Below are positions 9,073 through 18,023 of a stretch of 64,000 bases of DNA, piece after piece. The DNA is taken from contig DATFQX010000270.1 of the NCBI GenBank assembly GCA_035263865.1, positions 29,170 to 93,169 on the forward strand, read 5' to 3'. Under the pieces are notes generated by a model. It was not told the origin of the DNA. It saw only the letters and a list, made by a program, of their open reading frames with translations, and searched no databases. Both the position numbers and the translations under genes were made by a program. Within the stretch, counting starts at the first letter, position 1; every line of letters starts with the position of its first letter. Source of the DNA: VAZQ01 sp035263865 (GTDB lineage Bacteria; Pseudomonadota; Alphaproteobacteria; Rhizobiales; Xanthobacteraceae).

Positions 9073-9573
9073 CTAGCTCGACGACGTGGTTGCTTGCGCG
9101 GCCTGCATTTGCGTCGCCCGCTGCTGATACAGCGCGACGAAATCGACAGGGTCGAGCAACAGCGGGGGAAAACCGCCGTTGCGCACCGACGTTGCGACGA
9201 TCTCGCGCGCGAATGGGAACAACAAGCGTGGACACTCGATCATGACGAGCGGCTGCAGCGTCTCGGCCGGTACGTTCTGGATCCGGAAAACGCCTGCGAA
9301 CGTCAGATCGAATGCGAACAGCACCGTTCCCGCGCTCTCGGCCTTGCCTTCGAGTTTAAGCGAGATTTCGTAGTCCGTCTGCGCGAGTTGTTGGGCGCCG
9401 ACATTGATTTGAATGTTGATCGCAGGCTGCGTTTGCGGCGGCGTCAACGAGCGAGGCGCGTTGGGATTCTCGAACGAGAAGTCCTTGATATACTGGCCGA
9501 GCACCGTGAGCTGCGCTTGGGTTTGCTGAGCGCTTGGGCTCGGCGCGGGTCCGCCATTGCCGGTGGTCGCCAT
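9073..9573 (-). CDS. secB: Protein-export chaperone SecB
   Basis: 166 residues from the ATG at 9573 (MATTGNGGPAPS), preceded by a good Shine-Dalgarno (GAGGGGAC). Conserved SecB stretches are VLGQYIKDFSFENPNAPRSL and INIQINVGAQQLAQTDYEI, with CPRLLFPFAREIV and the C-terminal GGFPPLLLDPVDF. SecB is a tetrameric chaperone that keeps preproteins unfolded and hands them to SecA. The position after dnaQ, on the opposite strand, matches other Hyphomicrobiales. An ATG eight codons upstream is possible but is separated from the core by an atypical segment. Confidence 0.95.
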   Translation of the reverse strand: MATTGNGGPAPSPSAQQTQAQLTVLGQYIKDFSFENPNAPRSLTPPQTQPAINIQINVGAQQLAQTDYEISLKLEGKAESAGTVLFAFDLTFAGVFRIQNVPAETLQPLVMIECPRLLFPFAREIVATSVRNGGFPPLLLDPVDFVALYQQRATQMQAAQATTSSS

Positions 9574-10175
9574 CGACTGTCCCCTCTCACTGCACACAAA
9601 TGAACGCAGTCGGCGGCGTGGCTAACACAGGCACTCCAGTCGGACAAGGATTTCACATCCCTGGGCGCGGACTTGCGCGCCCCGCCCGCGGCCCTTTCTA
9701 ATGCCCGGAAATATCAGACGGAATCTGGTGATGCGGTCCCCTGCCGTTTCGCGATGCCCGTCCCAAGCGGGTGTAAAGCGCAACTTCGCTGCTCGAGATT
9801 GACGCGGGCGGACCTTCTAGAACCTGCGTTTGAGGTGGCGGTGAAAGGCTCGCCGCGCTGTGTCCGGCCCAACCATGGCGCGAGGATGAAGCCCCTCGCT
9901 GCGCGACTGAAAGATGAGCAATCCGATTAATCTCCATTTAACCAAGGACATCGGGCTATTCCTGCGGCGGCTTTTAGGTCACAAGCCTTGTTGGCGCCAT
10001 GGTTCGGATCGTCTATGGTCGCGCCGGTGCGGCGCATGCACCGGGCTCGGGCAACAGGCCTCTGGATCAGCGCGGTCGCGCACTTACATAACTGATGCGG
10101 GAACCGCCTCTGCTTCTGCAGATTTCCTGTCTGCCTTGCCAGTGATCCCGCGGTTCCCTCACGGCGGTCGAGAGC
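9574..10175. other. Intergenic region with no recognised gene (usual fxsA position empty)
   Basis: About 600 bases between the divergent secB and tim44 starts. In related genomes an fxsA-type membrane gene often lies here. I found no reading frame on either strand with FxsA-like hydrophobic segments or another recognisable family. The stretch must contain the promoters of both flanking genes, but none could be assigned with confidence. Confidence 0.5.
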
Positions 10176-10889
10176 GTGCGAGACGTGTTCGACATCTACA
10201 CCATCATCTTCTTGGCGCTGGCAGTGTTCATCTTCCTGCGCCTGCGAAGCGTGTTGGGCCAGCGCACGGGCCGCGAGCGGCCCCCTTACGACCCGTATTC
10301 CCCCCGCGATGCCATGCGCGGAGCGACCAACGATAATGTGGTCACGCTGCCCGGCCGCGCCGGTGATACCGCGCAAAAGCCGGTCGAGCCCGTCGACCCG
10401 GCCGAGCGCTGGAAGGGCATCGCCGAAACCGGATCAGCGCTGGCGGCTGGGCTCGATTCGATTGCCCGGGAAGACAAGACTTTCGACGTCAAACATTTCA
10501 TTGCCGGCGCGCGTGCCGCCTATGAAATGATTGTCTTGGCTTACGCCGAAGGCGACCGCCGCACGCTCAAAAATCTGCTCGCGCGCGAGGTCTATGATGG
10601 ATTCGAAGCGGCCATCAGGGAGCGCGAGAACAAAGGCGAGACCGTCGAGTCCCGTTTCGTCGCCATCGACAAGTCCGACATCGCCGGCGTCGAACTGCGC
10701 GGCCGCACGGCGCAAATCACGGTGCGCTTCGTCTCGCAGCTGATTTCGGTGACCCGCGACAAGGCCGGCAATGCGATCGAGGGCAATCCGGACAAGGTGA
10801 CCGACGTCACCGACGTGTGGACCTTCGCGCGCGACCTCTCCTCGCGCGACCCCAATTGGAAGCTCGTCGCCACAGAAGCCGGGCAGTAA
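10176..10889 (+). CDS. Tim44/TimA domain membrane-anchored protein
   Basis: 237 residues from a GTG at 10176. An N-terminal membrane segment (VFDIYTIIFLALAVFIFLRL) is followed by a low-complexity linker and a C-terminal Tim44-like fold with the features FIAGARAAYEMIVLAYAEGD, LLAREVYDGF and VTDVWTFARDLSSRDPNWKL. Bacterial TimA-type proteins are homologues of the mitochondrial import motor subunit Tim44, and their role in bacteria is thought to be in the membrane or periplasm. It is 15 bases upstream of mltA and probably in an operon with mltA and smr, an order conserved in Rhizobiales. Confidence 0.9.
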   Translation: MRDVFDIYTIIFLALAVFIFLRLRSVLGQRTGRERPPYDPYSPRDAMRGATNDNVVTLPGRAGDTAQKPVEPVDPAERWKGIAETGSALAAGLDSIAREDKTFDVKHFIAGARAAYEMIVLAYAEGDRRTLKNLLAREVYDGFEAAIRERENKGETVESRFVAIDKSDIAGVELRGRTAQITVRFVSQLISVTRDKAGNAIEGNPDKVTDVTDVWTFARDLSSRDPNWKLVATEAGQ

Positions 10890-10904
10890 CCGGGGCGGAA
10901 CGCC

Positions 10905-12266
10905 ATGCCGGCGCGCTTGTGCGTCTTCCTCGGAAGCATCGCCGTCGCGGCATTCTGGCTCGCCGGCCCGCTTTGCGCGCAATCGGCCGACGAGCCGTTC
11001 AAGCTCGCCGATAGTCAGCTCGAGCCGGTCAAGTGGGCCGACGTCGTCGGCTGGGCAGCGGATGATCACCTCGCGGCTTTTGCGGCTTTCAAGGCCAGCT
11101 GCCAGACCTTTCGCAACATCAAGCAGCCTTCCGATGAGCGGCCGATGTTCAACGCGCTCGGGGACGTCTGCCGGCGGGCGGCAGGCGTGCGGCCGGCCGA
11201 TAAAGCGGCCGCGCGCCGTTTCTTCGAGGATAATTTCCGGCCGATTGAGATCGTGCGGCTCGGCGAGACGCAGGGTTTTTTGACCGGTTATTACGAGCCG
11301 ATCGTGGAAGGCTCGCGCTTCCCCAATCCCGAATTCCACGTCCCGCTCTATCGCCGTCCGCAGGATCTCACCGCGGCCGGCTTAAAGCCCGGGGCCGAAT
11401 TTCCCAACAAGGGTGTGCTCGTCGGCCGGCGCAATGAAAAGAACGAGATCGTGCCTTATCACGATCGCGGCGCAATCGAGGCCGGCGCGCTCGATGGACA
11501 AAAGCTCGAAATCTGCTGGCTCCGCGATCCATTCGAGGCGCTGGCGATTCAGATCCAAGGCTCGGCACGCGTGATCCTCGAAGACGGCACGCCGCTGCGC
11601 ATCAATTACGATTCCCACAACGGTTACCCCTATACCGCCGTCGGACGCGTACTCATCGAGCGCAATCTCGTTCCGCGCGAGGAAATGTCGATGCAGCGCA
11701 TCCGCGACTGGATGGCCGCCAACCCCGACGACGCGCCGAAAGTGCGTGCGACCAACCGCTCCTACATATTCTTTCGCATCACCGGGCTGTCGAACGAAGG
11801 CGAACCCGTCGGCGCGGGGGGTGTTCCGCTTGTGCCCGGGCGCTCGATCGCGGTCGACAAGATTCACGTCTACGGCACGCCGTTCTTCATCGACGCGAGC
11901 TTGCCGATCGAGAGCGCGAAACCGACGACCCCCTTTCGCCGGCTGATGATCGCGCAGGATACCGGCTCGGCGATCGTCGGGCCGGCGCGCGCCGACCTCT
12001 ATTGGGGGGCCGGCGATGATGCCGCCCGGATCGCCGGCCGCATTCGCCACGCCGGCCGCTTCGTCATGCTGCTCCCGCGCGAGCTCGACATGGTCGAAGC
12101 GGGAAAACACATGCCGCTCCCGGTGCCGAAGCCGCCGATCCCCGAGGTCGAAGTCAAACGGGAGCAGAGCAAGTCCAAGCAGGCCTCCAGCAAGGGCGAG
12201 GAGGAAGGCCGGGGAAAGAAATTGCGCCGCCAAGTTGGCCCCGTGCGATGGCGGCCGCGAACATGA
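10905..12266 (+). CDS. mltA: Membrane-bound lytic murein transglycosylase A
   Basis: 453 residues with an N-terminal signal peptide (LCVFLGSIAVAAFWLAGPLC with cleavage near CAQSA). The MltA domain includes GFLTGYYEPIVEGSR, LQIQGSAR-like IQIQGSARVILEDG and the 3D-domain catalytic region MIAQDTGSAIVGPARADLYW. It cleaves peptidoglycan to 1,6-anhydromuropeptides in the periplasm. The C-terminal tail after about residue 405 is rich in Lys, Arg and Glu and looks disordered. Its stop overlaps the smr start by four bases (ATGA at 12263), suggesting translational coupling. Confidence 0.93.
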   Translation: MPARLCVFLGSIAVAAFWLAGPLCAQSADEPFKLADSQLEPVKWADVVGWAADDHLAAFAAFKASCQTFRNIKQPSDERPMFNALGDVCRRAAGVRPADKAAARRFFEDNFRPIEIVRLGETQGFLTGYYEPIVEGSRFPNPEFHVPLYRRPQDLTAAGLKPGAEFPNKGVLVGRRNEKNEIVPYHDRGAIEAGALDGQKLEICWLRDPFEALAIQIQGSARVILEDGTPLRINYDSHNGYPYTAVGRVLIERNLVPREEMSMQRIRDWMAANPDDAPKVRATNRSYIFFRITGLSNEGEPVGAGGVPLVPGRSIAVDKIHVYGTPFFIDASLPIESAKPTTPFRRLMIAQDTGSAIVGPARADLYWGAGDDAARIAGRIRHAGRFVMLLPRELDMVEAGKHMPLPVPKPPIPEVEVKREQSKSKQASSKGEEEGRGKKLRRQVGPVRWRPRT

Positions 12267-12823
12267 GCGAAGCCAAGCGCGGCTCGCGGCGGCTCAATCC
12301 CGAGGAGCGCAAGCTCTGGGGCGAGATCACCCGCTCGGTCGCGCCTATGCGGCGCGTGCCGGCCGAGCGGACGTCTATGGACGCGGGTGGCAAAGCGGCG
12401 CCTTCGAGCAAGGCTGCGCCGCGCGTCGCGCCGGCCATCACCAAGTCCGCGCCGCGCCTCGAGCCGTTCGACCGGCGGCTCAAGGCGCGCCTCGCGCGCG
12501 GTAACGAACCGCTCGATGGCCGCATCGATCTTCACGGCAAGACGCAGACCGAAGCTTATGCGGCATTGCTCGCGTTTGTGCAGCGAGCGCAGGAGGGCGG
12601 TGCCAAATTCGTCCTGGTGATTACCGGCAAGGGCCGCGCGCACGACGAGTTAAGCGAGCGCGGCGTGCTCAAGCGCCAAGTCCCACAGTGGTTGCGACTG
12701 CCGCAATTCCGCGCCTACGTTTCGGGCGTGGAGGACGCCCATGTCGGCCACGGCGGCGCCGGGGCGCTCTACGTGCGCATCAGGGGTCAGAGACCAGGAA
12801 CCGGGAAATCTCCCGGCTCCTGA
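12263..12823 (+). CDS. smr: Smr domain protein (possible DNA endonuclease)
   Basis: 186 residues from the ATG at 12263, which overlaps the mltA stop as ATGA; an in-frame ATG five codons earlier is the alternative. A basic, proline- and alanine-rich N-terminal half precedes the Smr domain, which shows RIDLHGKTQTEAY (the DLHG motif) and LVITGKGRAHDE (the TGKG motif). Stand-alone bacterial Smr proteins are reported as nicking or structure-specific nucleases, or in ribosome rescue. The 3' end of the gene runs into a long stem-loop that also covers the stop codon. Confidence 0.9.
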   Translation: MSEAKRGSRRLNPEERKLWGEITRSVAPMRRVPAERTSMDAGGKAAPSSKAAPRVAPAITKSAPRLEPFDRRLKARLARGNEPLDGRIDLHGKTQTEAYAALLAFVQRAQEGGAKFVLVITGKGRAHDELSERGVLKRQVPQWLRLPQFRAYVSGVEDAHVGHGGAGALYVRIRGQRPGTGKSPGS

Positions 12824-12836
12824 CCCCTTGTTTCCT
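12783..12836 (+). terminator. Strong stem-loop at the end of smr, candidate terminator
   Basis: GGGGTCAG at 12783 pairs with CTGACCCC ending near 12828, with an inner stem of ACCGGGA against TCCCGG and loop AATC. A short T-rich stretch (TTGTTTCCTT) follows. The smr stop lies in the right arm. It separates smr from the convergent L,D-transpeptidase gene. Folding energy was not computed. Confidence 0.6.
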
Positions 12837-12848
12837 TAAAGCCTACTT

Positions 12849-13364
12849 TTAGCTGGTGACGACCACCGTCGTGCCCCAGCCGACCCGGTTATAGAGGTCG
12901 AGCACGTCCGCATTGTGCATGCGAATGCAGCCGTAGGAGACGAACCCGCCGATCGAGCCCGGGTTATTCGTGCCATGGATGGCATACTCTCCCCCGCCGC
13001 TGAGCGTCAGCGCGGCCGCCCCCATGGGATTGCTCGGACTTCCGCCTGGGATCACGTTCGGCAGCGAAGGCTTGTCGCGCTTGACCTCGGCGGGTGGCGA
13101 CCAGGCCGGGCGCAATTGCTTGCTGCTGATATAGGCCGTGCCCGTCCACTGCTTGCCGACCCGGCCGACGCCGACCGGATAGCGCACGGCCTTGCTGTTG
13201 CCGAGCACGTAATAGAGCGCCCGCTCGTTGGTTTTCACCACGACGGTGCCGCTCGAATACGAGCCCGAAAATCCGACGATTTCGCGTGCCTGCGCCAACT
13301 GCGGCATGGTCGCAGCCAGCGCGCATGCGGCCGCGGCGGCCGCAACTGAGCGTGACAGATGCAT
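12849..13364 (-). CDS. L,D-transpeptidase (YkuD domain, ErfK/YbiS-type)
   Basis: 171 residues from the ATG at 13364, chosen because it opens directly on a signal peptide (MHLSRSVAAAAAACALAAT, cleavage after AQA); upstream in-frame sequence is not signal-like. The YkuD catalytic signature is complete: HGTNNPGSIGG followed by SYGCIRMHN with the nucleophilic Cys. The enzyme family forms 3-3 peptidoglycan cross-links or attaches proteins to peptidoglycan, outside the cytoplasmic membrane. It is convergent with smr. No partner gene is visible; the 445-base upstream gap contains a family A repeat. Confidence 0.92.
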   Translation of the reverse strand: MHLSRSVAAAAAACALAATMPQLAQAREIVGFSGSYSSGTVVVKTNERALYYVLGNSKAVRYPVGVGRVGKQWTGTAYISSKQLRPAWSPPAEVKRDKPSLPNVIPGGSPSNPMGAAALTLSGGGEYAIHGTNNPGSIGGFVSYGCIRMHNADVLDLYNRVGWGTTVVVTS

Positions 13365-13629
13365 GATTTGACCGTGTTTTTTTTGCCCGTTAATCCCCTC
13401 GATCGTCGGCGCCCGACAATCCGCTTGGATTCCCCTCATGCAGGCGGCGACGGATCATTAACTATAATAATCGAATCGATCGAAAAGCTCAGGGAAAACC
13501 GCGCGTCGGCAGCAGCGACGCGCAAAATCCCAACAACTGTGCTCCGCGCGCCACGTCGCGGCGCCACATCAATGAGCGCGCGTCCGCCAACGCGGACTTC
13601 AGCGAACGGGAGTCAGTGCAAGCGACAAG

Positions 13630-13758
13630 CTCGGTCTGCTCCCTCTCCCGCTTGCGGGGGAGGGTTGGGGAGGGGGTCAAATAGAATGATCTATCATGTT
13701 GCGTGCCCCCTCCCTGTCCGTCCCCCCCCCCCCGCAAGCGGGGGAGGGGACGGTGTGG
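13630..13758. repeat. Palindromic repeat family A, copy 1 (both arms)
   Basis: The left arm (13630-13678) and right arm (about 13704-13758) are near-complementary over about 50 bases, each containing the hairpin CCCTCTCCCGCTTGCGGGGG or its reverse. It fills most of the 445-base gap between the L,D-transpeptidase and acs genes, where I see no gene. The right arm contains a run of about 13 C, an expansion of the usual motif. Confidence 0.9.
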
Positions 13759-13809
13759 CACTGCTCGTCGTAGTCGCACCAGCGATGGTTCATTCGCAGG
13801 CGGGCCCCG

Positions 13810-15759
13810 CTACGCGTGGGCCTTGCGGTTCTGCCGGTTGCCGACGAGATCCTCGACCACGCTCGGGTCGGCCAGCGTCGAGGTATCGCCGAGATTGCCG
13901 TACTCGTCTTCGGCGATCTTGCGCAGGATTCTCCGCATGATCTTGCCCGAGCGCGTTTTCGGCAGGCCCGGCGCGAACTGAATGAGGTCGGGCGAGGCGA
14001 TCGGGCCGATTTCTTTGCGCACCCAGGCGACCAATTCCTTGCGCAGCTCTTCGCTCGGCTGTTCGCCGGTCATCAGCGTGACATAGGCGTAGATGCCCTG
14101 GCCCTTGATGTCGTGCGGGTAGCCGACCACGGCCGCCTCCGACACTTTGGCATGTGCCACCAGCGCGCTCTCGACCTCGGCAGTGCCGAGGCGATGGCCG
14201 GCGACGTTGATCACGTCGTCCACGCGCCCGGTGATCCAGTAATAGCCGTCGGCGTCGCGCCGGCAGCCGTCGCCGGTGAAGTATTTGCCGGGATACGCCT
14301 TGAAATAGGTGTCGACGAAGCGCTGGTGGTCGCCATAGACCGTGCGCATCATCCCCGGCCAGGAATCCGTGATGCAGAGGTTGCCGGTGCCGGCGCCCTC
14401 GAGCGCCTTTCCGTCTGCGTCGACGATCTGCGGAACGATGCCGAAGAACGGATTTGTCGCCGAGCCCGGCTTGAGCCGCGTGGCGCCGGGCAGCGGAGTG
14501 ATGAGAATCCCGCCCGTTTCCGTCTGCCACCACGTGTCCACGATTGGGCAGCGGTCCTCGCCCACCACGTGGTAGTACCACTCCCACGCCTCCGGATTGA
14601 TCGGCTCGCCCACGGTGCCAAGCAGCCGCAGCGACTTGCGCGAGGTTTTCTTCACCGGCGCGTCGCCCGCTTGCATCAGCGCCCGGATCGCGGTCGGTGC
14701 GGTGTAGATGATGTTGACTTGGTGCTTGTCGCAAACCTCCCAGAACCGCGAGGTCGTGGGATAGTTCGGCACGCCCTCGAAGATCATGGTGGTCGCGCCG
14801 TTCGCCAGCGGGCCGTAGAGGATGTAGCTGTGGCCGGTCACCCAGCCGACGTCGGCGGTGCACCAGTAGATGTCGCCGTCGTGGTAATCGAAAATCAACT
14901 GGTGCGACATCGCCACGTAGACGAGATACCCGCCGGTGGTGTGCAGCACGCCCTTCGGTTGCCCGGTCGAGCCCGAGGTGTAGAGGATGAACAGCGGGTC
15001 CTCCGCCTTCATGTGCTCGCACGGACACTCGGATGTCACGACCTTGGCGGCCTCGTGGTACCAGACGTCGCGTCCGGGCTGCATGTCGACGGGAGCGCCC
15101 GTGCGGCGCACGACGATCACGTGATCGACGCCGCCGACCTTGTCGATGGCGGTATCGGCATTGGCCTTGAGCGGCACCTTGCGTCCGCCGCGCACGCCTT
15201 CGTCGGCCGTGATGATGACGTTTGATTTGCAGTCGGCGATGCGCCCGGCGAGTGAGTCCGGCGAGAAGCCGCCGAACACCACGGAATGGATGGCGCCGAT
15301 GCGCGCGCAAGCGAGCACGGCATAGGCGATCTCGGGAATCATCGGCAGATAGATCGTGACCCGGTCGCCCTTCTTGACGTTGCGATTGCGCAGGATGTTG
15401 GCGAATCGGCAGACCTCGTCGTGCAGCTCCCGATAGGTAATGTGCTTGGACTCTTTGGGATCGTCGCCTTCCCAGATGATCGCGGTCTGCTTGGCGCGCT
15501 TGGCAAGATGCCGGTCGATGCAGTTGTAGGCGGCGTTGAGCACGCCGTCCTCGAACCATTTGATCGCGACATTGCCGGGAGCAAACGAGCTGTTCTTGAT
15601 CTTGCTCGGCGCCTTGTACCAATGCAGGCGCTTGGCTTCTTCGGCCCAAAAACCGTTCGGATCCTTGAGCGAGCGCGCGTACATCTCCTTATATTTATCG
15701 GCGTCGATATAGGCGCGTTTTTTCCACTCCGGCGGAACGTCGTAAATTTTCTCGGACAT
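13810..15759 (-). CDS. acs: Acetyl-coenzyme A synthetase
   Basis: 649 residues from the ATG at 15759 (MSEKIYDVPPEWKKRAYIDA), preceded by a strong GGAGGAGGTT Shine-Dalgarno; an upstream in-frame ATG would add 29 atypical residues. The AMP-ligase motifs are in order: YTSGSTGQPKG (ATP loop), DTWWQTETGG, WITGRVDDVINVAGHRLGT, and the C-terminal PKTRSGKIMRR with the lysine that is acetylated in known Acs enzymes. It activates acetate to acetyl-CoA. The position beside EVE, gpsA and tsaD is normal for Hyphomicrobiales, though small genes and repeats have been inserted between. Confidence 0.96.
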   Translation of the reverse strand: MSEKIYDVPPEWKKRAYIDADKYKEMYARSLKDPNGFWAEEAKRLHWYKAPSKIKNSSFAPGNVAIKWFEDGVLNAAYNCIDRHLAKRAKQTAIIWEGDDPKESKHITYRELHDEVCRFANILRNRNVKKGDRVTIYLPMIPEIAYAVLACARIGAIHSVVFGGFSPDSLAGRIADCKSNVIITADEGVRGGRKVPLKANADTAIDKVGGVDHVIVVRRTGAPVDMQPGRDVWYHEAAKVVTSECPCEHMKAEDPLFILYTSGSTGQPKGVLHTTGGYLVYVAMSHQLIFDYHDGDIYWCTADVGWVTGHSYILYGPLANGATTMIFEGVPNYPTTSRFWEVCDKHQVNIIYTAPTAIRALMQAGDAPVKKTSRKSLRLLGTVGEPINPEAWEWYYHVVGEDRCPIVDTWWQTETGGILITPLPGATRLKPGSATNPFFGIVPQIVDADGKALEGAGTGNLCITDSWPGMMRTVYGDHQRFVDTYFKAYPGKYFTGDGCRRDADGYYWITGRVDDVINVAGHRLGTAEVESALVAHAKVSEAAVVGYPHDIKGQGIYAYVTLMTGEQPSEELRKELVAWVRKEIGPIASPDLIQFAPGLPKTRSGKIMRRILRKIAEDEYGNLGDTSTLADPSVVEDLVGNRQNRKAHA

Positions 15760-15961
15760 AACCTCCTCCAAGCACCGCGCCGGGAAGCACCCTACGCAAT
15801 ATTCTCTCTTGTTCGGGCCGTCGCCCGAAGGGCTCGTCCATGCCATTATGCGACGGTCGCCGCAGAAGCGACAAGTCTAGGGACGTTCGACTTTGGTTGT
15901 CGTCGTGCGCCGGCGTGCGGCAAAATGACGGGCGGCGGCCTCTAGCCGGGAACACTGCCTC

Positions 15962-16939
15962 ATGCGTTGTGTTGTGTTTTCTCTGATCCGTATCGCGCTC
16001 GCGGCCGCGCTTGCGATGCTCGCGAGCGCAGCACCTGCCGAGACCTATCCGGCACGGCCAATCCGGCTCTTGATATCGTTCCCGCCGGGCGGCGCCTCCG
16101 ATCTCATCGCGCGCACCTTGGGGGCGCCCTTGAGCGCGCGGCTCGGCCAGCCGATCGTGGTGGAGAACCGGCCCGGCTCGAACGGCAACCTCGCCGGCGA
16201 GCTCGCCGCGCGCGCGGCGCCCGACGGCTATACGCTGCTGCTGGGCCCCAGTTCGCTCCTCGCCGTCAATCCGCACCTCTACGCCAGGATGGCGTTCGAT
16301 CCGCTCAAGGAGCTGTTGCCGGTGGCGAGCCTGGTGCTGAACGAGCTGATCCTGGCGGTCAACCCAGCGCTTGCGGTCAAGAGCTTTCAAGATTTCATCG
16401 CGCTGGCGCGCGCGGCGCGGCCACCGTTGTTCTACGCCTCGATCGGCAACGGCAGTGAGCATCACCTCGCCATGGAATTTCTCAAGCAGCAGGCCGGCAT
16501 CGACCTCGTGCATGTGCCGTACCGCGGCGGCGGCCCTGCAGCGATCGGCGTCATGGCCGGCGATGTCGCCGCCATGTTCGGCGGCGGCTCGGTCGCGCCG
16601 CTCATCCAGTCGGGCAAGCTCAGGGGGTTGGCGGTGACCGGGCAGCGGCGCTCGCAGCTATTGCCCGAATTGCCGCCGATTGCCGAGTTCTATCCCGGCT
16701 ACGAAGTGACGATTTGGCAGGGGCTGTTCGCGCCGATCGGCACGCCGCCCGCGATCGTGCAGCGGCTGCGCGACGACATGGGCGCGGTTCTCGCGCAACC
16801 CGATATCGCGGAAAAGCTCGCCGTCGCCGGATCCGGTGAGCCTTACGTCACCACGCCGTCCGACTTTTTGGCGCGCATCCGCAGCGATTACGCGCGCTAC
16901 GGCAAGCTGATCAAGGACGCTGGCCTCGCGGTTGATTAA
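15962..16939 (+). CDS. Tripartite tricarboxylate transporter substrate-binding protein (Bug/TctC family)
   Basis: 325 residues with an N-terminal signal (LIRIALAAALAMLASAAPAE). Family hallmarks are YPARPIRLLISFPPGGASDL, VVENRPGSNGNLAGELAARA, PDGYTLLLG and PYRGGGPAAIGVMAGDVAAM. Bug proteins are periplasmic receptors that bind carboxylates or aromatic acids, usually for TctAB-type importers. No TctA or TctB gene is adjacent, so this is an orphan receptor, as is common in Betaproteobacteria and Bradyrhizobiaceae. The substrate cannot be deduced. Confidence 0.92.
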   Translation: MRCVVFSLIRIALAAALAMLASAAPAETYPARPIRLLISFPPGGASDLIARTLGAPLSARLGQPIVVENRPGSNGNLAGELAARAAPDGYTLLLGPSSLLAVNPHLYARMAFDPLKELLPVASLVLNELILAVNPALAVKSFQDFIALARAARPPLFYASIGNGSEHHLAMEFLKQQAGIDLVHVPYRGGGPAAIGVMAGDVAAMFGGGSVAPLIQSGKLRGLAVTGQRRSQLLPELPPIAEFYPGYEVTIWQGLFAPIGTPPAIVQRLRDDMGAVLAQPDIAEKLAVAGSGEPYVTTPSDFLARIRSDYARYGKLIKDAGLAVD

Positions 16940-17014
16940 TCCAGCGTGCGCCGAGACCGCGCTGCGTCGGAGCCACGCTATGATCCCGTCACGTGTGCCG
17001 AGAGGAGGCCTTTC

Positions 17015-17509
17015 ATGCGCAAGTGTTCATGGACGCTGATTGTGTGCCTGACGGTGTTGTTCGCCGTTACTCCCGTGCGCGCGCAAACGCCCTCGCCCGA
17101 TGCGATGGCGGCGGCGCGCGAACTGATCGTCACCATGCACGCGGTCGATTATTTCAAAGCCACCATGCCGGCCCTCATGCAAGCGATGAAGCCCGCGATC
17201 GCTCAGAACCGGCCGGAAGTCGAGCGCGATTACGATGCGATGGTCCCGCTTGTGCTGGAGGGCATGAATACCCGGATGAACGACCTCATCGAGCAGGTTG
17301 CGGTGCTTTATGCCAAAAATTTCACCGCCGATGAACTGCGCGAGGCGGTTGCGTTCTATCGCGGGCCGACCGGCCAAAAGATCGTGCAGAAGCTGCCGGC
17401 GATCACGCAGGAGAGCATCCTGATTGGACAACGATGGGGACAATCGATCGGTGGTGAGCTGCACGGGCGAATGATCGACGAGCTGCGCAAGCGCGGCCAC
17501 AATATTTGA
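17015..17509 (+). CDS. DUF2059 domain secreted protein
   Basis: 164 residues from the ATG at 17015, which follows a GAGGAGG ribosome site and starts a signal peptide (MRKCSWTLIVCLTVLFAV, cleavage after VRAQ). The mature part shows DLIEQVAVLYAKNFTADELR and AVAFYRGPTGQKIVQKLP, the diagnostic helical DUF2059 stretch. The function of the family is unknown; members are periplasmic or secreted. It is co-oriented with the Bug-type gene 75 bases upstream and is followed by a family A repeat arm. Confidence 0.9.
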   Translation: MRKCSWTLIVCLTVLFAVTPVRAQTPSPDAMAAARELIVTMHAVDYFKATMPALMQAMKPAIAQNRPEVERDYDAMVPLVLEGMNTRMNDLIEQVAVLYAKNFTADELREAVAFYRGPTGQKIVQKLPAITQESILIGQRWGQSIGGELHGRMIDELRKRGHNI

Positions 17510-17585
17510 GCTGGCAGCGACCCACAGACGCACATCAGCGTTCCGCAATTTTCGTTCTGCGGATTACATAGTGTTGGATGCTTGA

Positions 17586-18020
17586 TCACGCCCCGCGCTG
17601 GGTCTGCACCCTCCCCCGCTTGCGGGGGAGGGGTGGGGAGGGGGCACGTTCAATGACAGCTGCGATCGTTTCCAGAACGCCCCGCCGGTTCGTCATGACG
17701 TCGTGATTGTTGAAGCGCAGAACGCGAAAGCCTTTGGCGGCCAGATACGCATCTCGACGAGCGTCGCGCTGCTCTTGTTTTGATTCGAAGTGCTGTCCGC
17801 CGTCGAGCTCAATAACAAGCCTTGCGGCGTGACAGACGAAATCCACCACGTACGGCCCGATTGGAGCCTGACCACGAAAACTCGCGCCGTTCATGCGATG
17901 AGCACGCAGGGCCGACCAAATGATCTGTTCGGCGTCCGTTGAATTCGCCCGCAGCGATCGCGCGCGGACACGCCGCTTCCTCGAGATATGCCAACGGGGT
18001 CCTTTTGGCAGCTCAATCAT
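17586..18020 (-). CDS. DUF559 domain protein, predicted Vsr-like PD-(D/E)XK endonuclease, enclosed by family A repeat arms
   Basis: 144 residues. Family features are RSLRANSTDAEQIIWSALRA, then YVVDFVCHAARLVIELDGGQ with the acidic and IELDG catalytic-type residues, and GFRVLRFNNHDVMTNRRGVL. DUF559 proteins are predicted restriction-like nucleases with the Vsr fold and no firm biological role. The gene starts three bases inside the right A arm (18024-18071), whose GGAGG at 18028-18032 is an ideally spaced Shine-Dalgarno. Its last 17 or so residues (SPPLPRKRGRVQTQ) are encoded by the left A arm (17599-17646). The arms are the same sequence that forms non-coding repeats throughout the window, so the gene looks like cargo, or driver, of the repeat. 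Confidence 0.88.
   Translation of the reverse strand: MIELPKGPRWHISRKRRVRARSLRANSTDAEQIIWSALRAHRMNGASFRGQAPIGPYVVDFVCHAARLVIELDGGQHFESKQEQRDARRDAYLAAKGFRVLRFNNHDVMTNRRGVLETIAAVIERAPSPPLPRKRGRVQTQRGA
17599..17646. repeat. Family A left arm flanking DUF559
   Basis: GGTCTGCACCCTCCCCCGCT followed by TGCGGGGGAGGGGTGGGGAG. It is complementary to the arm at 18024-18071. It encodes the DUF559 C-terminus. Confidence 0.93.
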
Positions 18021-18023
18021 TCT

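Noticed and set aside
13790..15649. Long open frames antisense or out of phase to acs, tsaD, the molybdenum hydroxylase and other genes.
   Set aside because: They are Arg/Ala/Pro-rich translations produced by GC-rich codon bias on the wrong frame, with no domain signatures, and overlap certain genes.
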